Assembly: GCA_964399475.1 (NCBI GenBank)
Contig: CAYNRB010000142.1
Location: 1-8,394 of the forward strand
Direction of reading: 5' to 3'
From: QPIN01 sp964399475
GTDB lineage: Bacteria > Pseudomonadota > Gammaproteobacteria > Methylococcales > Methylomonadaceae
Length of the DNA stretch: 8,394 bases
Both the position numbers and the translations under genes were made by a program. Shown piece by piece: positions 6,296 to 8,394 of the stretch (the stretch's first letter is position 1; the number at the start of each line of letters is the position of its first letter). Under the pieces are notes generated by a model. It saw only the letters and a list, made by a program, of their open reading frames with translations. It did not search any database and had not been told where the DNA came from.

Positions 6296-7006
6296 ATGGT
6301 AAACAGTAATAAAATTAGTATTAAGGTTAATATACAAAACAAAGTAAGTAATCCAGATAAGTTACGCCAACAAACGGATGTAACAGAATGGAATTTAAAA
6401 AGAATAATTGCTTTTTTATTAGTTATCATAATTATTTTAATGATAATAGCTTTCGCGGTTTATAAAAAATTACCTTTACCCGTTCAGGAAAATAAAATAC
6501 AGGTTGTGCCAGATGTTGAATTAATTAAACCTGAGAGCATTCAACCTAAAATTGAAAAAAAACCAGAAAATATTCCGACAATCGTACTGCCAAATACCAA
6601 AGAACCTGACGTTCAAAAAGTTGCTGTTAAAGTAATTGAGGAAGCCTTTTCTTATCCCACTAAATCAGATTCGAAAAAAATATTAAGAGCATCATTATCA
6701 ACCGGACTTTTAGAAAAGGAACCAATCGGTATTATTGATTCATCAATAACAGTCAATAAAAATCAGGCTACTGCTATCTATTATTTTACTGAAATAATAG
6801 ATATGAAAGAATCAGTTTTATATCATCAATGGCGGTGGAATAATGAGATTATATTTAAAAAACAGATAAATGTAATGGGTAATAGATGGAGGGCTACAAC
6901 CCGTAAATTAATATCTTATAATAAGGTGGGTGACTGGAGAGTGAGTTTAGTTAATCAGAATGATATTGTTTTAAATGAACTTAAATTTAAGGTAATTCTT
7001 AAATAA
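6296..7006 (+). CDS. DUF2914 domain protein with N-terminal membrane anchor
   Basis: A 236-residue protein of unknown function. Residues 34-56 (RIIAFLLVIIIILMIIAFAVY and neighbours) form one membrane segment. A Pro/Lys/Glu-rich linker (about 60-105) follows, then a DUF2914 domain (about 130-234) with its typical blocks: RASLSTGLLEKEPIG (131-145), YFTE (163-166), HQWRWN (177-182), NRWRATTRK (196-204), GDWRV (212-216) and a hydrophobic beta-rich end. The topology suggests the DUF2914 domain lies outside the cytoplasmic membrane, by the usual single-anchor arrangement. No enzyme motif is visible. The domain name describes a conserved family without an assigned role. The start is an ATG with a nearby AAGAAG, a modest ribosome site. 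The coding sequence is strikingly AT-rich with many ATA and AAA codons compared with rimO. The gene ends 45 bp before the assembly gap, so its downstream partner is unknown. Confidence 0.85.
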   Translation: MVNSNKISIKVNIQNKVSNPDKLRQQTDVTEWNLKRIIAFLLVIIIILMIIAFAVYKKLPLPVQENKIQVVPDVELIKPESIQPKIEKKPENIPTIVLPNTKEPDVQKVAVKVIEEAFSYPTKSDSKKILRASLSTGLLEKEPIGIIDSSITVNKNQATAIYYFTEIIDMKESVLYHQWRWNNEIIFKKQINVMGNRWRATTRKLISYNKVGDWRVSLVNQNDIVLNELKFKVILK

Positions 7007-7051
7007 ATATTATTTAGATGTTATTATATAAGTAATTAACTATTAAACTAT

Positions 7052-7151
7052 NNNNNNNNNNNNNNNNNNNNNNNNNNNNNNNNNNNNNNNNNNNNNNNNN
7101 NNNNNNNNNNNNNNNNNNNNNNNNNNNNNNNNNNNNNNNNNNNNNNNNNNN
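7052..7151. other. Assembly gap (100 N)
   Basis: An unbroken run of exactly 100 N, the common placeholder for a scaffold gap of unknown length. The true distance between the genes on either side, and any gene hidden in the gap, cannot be known from this window. Confidence 0.97.
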
Positions 7152-7153
7152 TA

Positions 7154-7471
7154 ATGACTGATTATAACAATTTATCAGAAAATGAACTTCAAGCTGTTAT
7201 TGAACAAGCAGAAAAGGCTTTAAAAGATAAGCAGGAAATAAAACATAAGGAAGTTATTCTACAAATTAAAGCCTTAGCGGATTCGATTGGTATTACTGTT
7301 TCTATTATTGAAGGCATTAATAAGTCACCTAGGAAAGGCAAAAAAGTTGCGCCTAAATATCGTAATCCTGATGATAATTCGCAGACCTGGTCTGGACGTG
7401 GTGTGACTCCAAAATGGATGCAGGCGTTTGTTGATTCAGGTCGAAACAAATCTGAATTTTTGATTAAATAA
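7154..7471 (+). CDS. H-NS family nucleoid-associated protein
   Basis: A 105-residue DNA-binding protein that would bind AT-rich DNA, bridge it and silence transcription. The N-terminal half (about 5-50, LSENELQAVIEQAEKALKDK and on) is a charged helical oligomerisation region. A basic linker (57-68, KSPRKGKKVAPK) leads to the C-terminal H-NS domain (about 65-104): KYRNPDDNSQTWSGRG followed by VTPKWM. TWSGRGVTPKW (78-88) corresponds to the TWTGQGRTP loop of E. coli H-NS; the Arg after Gly is replaced by Val. It is shorter than E. coli H-NS (137) but of normal length for the short H-NS-like proteins of many beta- and gammaproteobacteria. The ATG lies two bases after the assembly gap, so promoter and ribosome site are not visible. 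The MTDY..LS..EL opening is typical, which suggests the start is right. The phosphatase gene follows 51 bp downstream in the same direction. Confidence 0.9.
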   Translation: MTDYNNLSENELQAVIEQAEKALKDKQEIKHKEVILQIKALADSIGITVSIIEGINKSPRKGKKVAPKYRNPDDNSQTWSGRGVTPKWMQAFVDSGRNKSEFLIK

Positions 7472-7510
7472 TATTCCGTAATTGTGTGAGTATTTTAGCG
7501 TTTTTTTAAC

Positions 7511-7514
7511 AGGG
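7511..7514 (+). promoter_or_regulatory. Ribosome binding site of the phosphatase gene
   Basis: AGGG eight bases before the ATG at 7523. It supports that start over any internal one. Confidence 0.5.
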
Positions 7515-7522
7515 TAAAAGTA

Positions 7523-8287
7523 ATGCCAATTTCACTGGAAGTTCTTGAAGACATTGTTCGAAAAGCGGGTTCTATCGCTATGCGTCATTTTAATGATCTG
7601 GAGAATGTAGGCATAAATAAAAAAAGTCCTAGAGATTTAGTCACGGATGCGGATGTTGAAGTAGAAGCATACTTAAAAGAAGCATTAGAGAAAGCCTATC
7701 CGGAATATGGCTTTTGGGGAGAAGAAAGTGGTCAGTCTAATGACCAGAATAATCGATGGATTGTTGACCCTATAGATGGAACTCACTCTTTTTCCAAGGG
7801 GCAGTATTTTTGGTCTATTAGCGTTGCTCTAGAAATTAATCAAGAATTAATTGCTGGAGCTGTTTTTGCGCCTGCCTTAGATGACTTGTATCTTGCCACA
7901 AAAGGTAAAGGAGCAAGCAAAAATGGCAAAACCATATCTGTTTCAACAGAAGCAAGCCTAGCCGATTCAATGATAGCAACTGGATTTGCTTGTTTACGCT
8001 CTTATTTGGTAGAAAATAACTTGAAGAGATTTTGCAGGATAGCAGAAGAAACGACAGGTCAACGGCGTTATGGCTCTGCTGCAATGGACTTATGCCTAGT
8101 CGCAGATGGTCAGGTTGATGCGTTTTGGGAGCAGGAATTGAATTTATACGATGTTGCAGCAGGTGCTTTGATTGCACTGGAAGCAGGTGCAACCGTAACT
8201 GACTTTAAAGGCAATCAAGGGGTTTTTCCTAAGCAGATATTGGCGACAAATGGAAAAATTCTTAAACAGATTTTGCCTTTTATGTAA
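7523..8287 (+). CDS. Inositol monophosphatase family protein
   Basis: A 254-residue, apparently complete member of the lithium-sensitive, Mg-dependent phosphatase family, which hydrolyses small phosphomonoesters such as myo-inositol phosphate or histidinol phosphate. The metal-site motifs are intact: SPRDLVTDAD (35-44), GEES (66-69), WIVDPIDGTHSF (79-90, Asp82 and Asp85) and the late motif NLYDVAAGALIALEAGA (207-223, Asp210). RRYGSAAMDLCLVADGQVDA (181-200) forms part of the substrate side. The T-N of the SuhB signature DGTTNF is replaced by H-S (DGTHSF), closer to the DGTRSF of HisN-type histidinol phosphatases, so the substrate cannot be assigned and I give no symbol. It lies 51 bp after the H-NS-like gene on the same strand. 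No clear terminator lies between them, so co-transcription is possible. Other family members such as CysQ are less likely. Confidence 0.92.
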   Translation: MPISLEVLEDIVRKAGSIAMRHFNDLENVGINKKSPRDLVTDADVEVEAYLKEALEKAYPEYGFWGEESGQSNDQNNRWIVDPIDGTHSFSKGQYFWSISVALEINQELIAGAVFAPALDDLYLATKGKGASKNGKTISVSTEASLADSMIATGFACLRSYLVENNLKRFCRIAEETTGQRRYGSAAMDLCLVADGQVDAFWEQELNLYDVAAGALIALEAGATVTDFKGNQGVFPKQILATNGKILKQILPFM

Positions 8288-8394
8288 ATTTTATTGAATT
8301 ATCAGCTGTTTCCCTGTGGGGCAACATGTGGCTTGAGTAAGGCACGGCGAAACCGTTCTAAAAATATTGACTTTAGTATTAATATATGAACCTT
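8288..8394. other. 3' flank of the phosphatase gene, cut by the window
   Basis: 107 bp with no gene start visible. TGTTTCCC and GGGGCAACA (about 8308-8326) form a short imperfect stem-loop without a following T-run, so a terminator is not supported. TTGACT at 8367-8372 could be a -35 for a gene beyond the window, but the -10 position is cut off. Confidence 0.3.

Noticed and set aside
7189..7449. Minus-strand ORF of 86 codons
   Set aside because: Antisense to the H-NS-like gene, whose conserved domain shows the correct frame.
7836..8192. Minus-strand ORF of 118 codons
   Set aside because: Antisense to the phosphatase gene; Leu/Gln/His-rich low-complexity translation typical of a shadow frame.
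8367..8372. TTGACT as a -35 promoter box
   Set aside because: The matching -10 position falls at the window edge and cannot be judged.

Overview
The window looks like an AT-rich chromosomal segment from a gammaproteobacterium. The evidence is an MltD-type lytic transglycosylase lipoprotein next to a YafS-like methyltransferase (neighbours in the mltD/gloB/yafS/rnhA/dnaQ neighbourhood of many gammaproteobacteria), a proteobacterial RimO, an H-NS-family protein and a DUF2914 protein. The H-NS and DUF2914 types, together with the many palindromic repeats, remind me of methanotroph-like (Methylococcales) or related genomes. That placement is an inference from memory, not a demonstrated identification. 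A run of exactly 100 N (7052-7151) shows this is a draft scaffold, so the H-NS and phosphatase genes on the right are joined to the rest only by scaffolding.

Layout. Bases 1-884 hold no recognisable gene but contain several repeats: a short dispersed-repeat-like hairpin at the left edge, two small hairpins sharing one loop (201-254), and a 256-bp composite palindromic element (600-855) ending 29 bp past the mltD stop. mltD (885-2306, minus) and a YafS-like methyltransferase (2380-3093, plus) diverge from a 73-bp spacer; gloB, often found between them, is absent. An unrecognised six-helix membrane protein (3281-3895, minus) follows. A 633-bp spacer then carries a 166-bp near-perfect long hairpin (4156-4321), and rimO (4529-5839, plus) comes after it. 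A 456-bp spacer with a decayed third palindrome (5845-5997) separates rimO from a DUF2914 membrane-anchored protein (6296-7006, plus). After the gap come a complete H-NS-like gene (7154-7471, plus) and an inositol-monophosphatase-family gene (7523-8287, plus).

The genes do not form one pathway: they are housekeeping and envelope functions (peptidoglycan turnover, ribosomal protein S12 modification, nucleoid organisation, sugar-phosphate-type phosphatase) in mostly single-gene units with long spacers. I see no defence, secretion, biosynthetic or CRISPR system. The most interesting signal is in the non-coding DNA. The two large palindromes at 600-855 and 4156-4321 have unrelated outer arms but share, in opposite orientation, a gap-free 48-nt central hairpin. 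That hairpin has an identical 17-nt core and stems that differ in sequence but remain base-paired. Together with the other covarying hairpins, this suggests families of non-autonomous palindromic elements under structural rather than sequence constraint.
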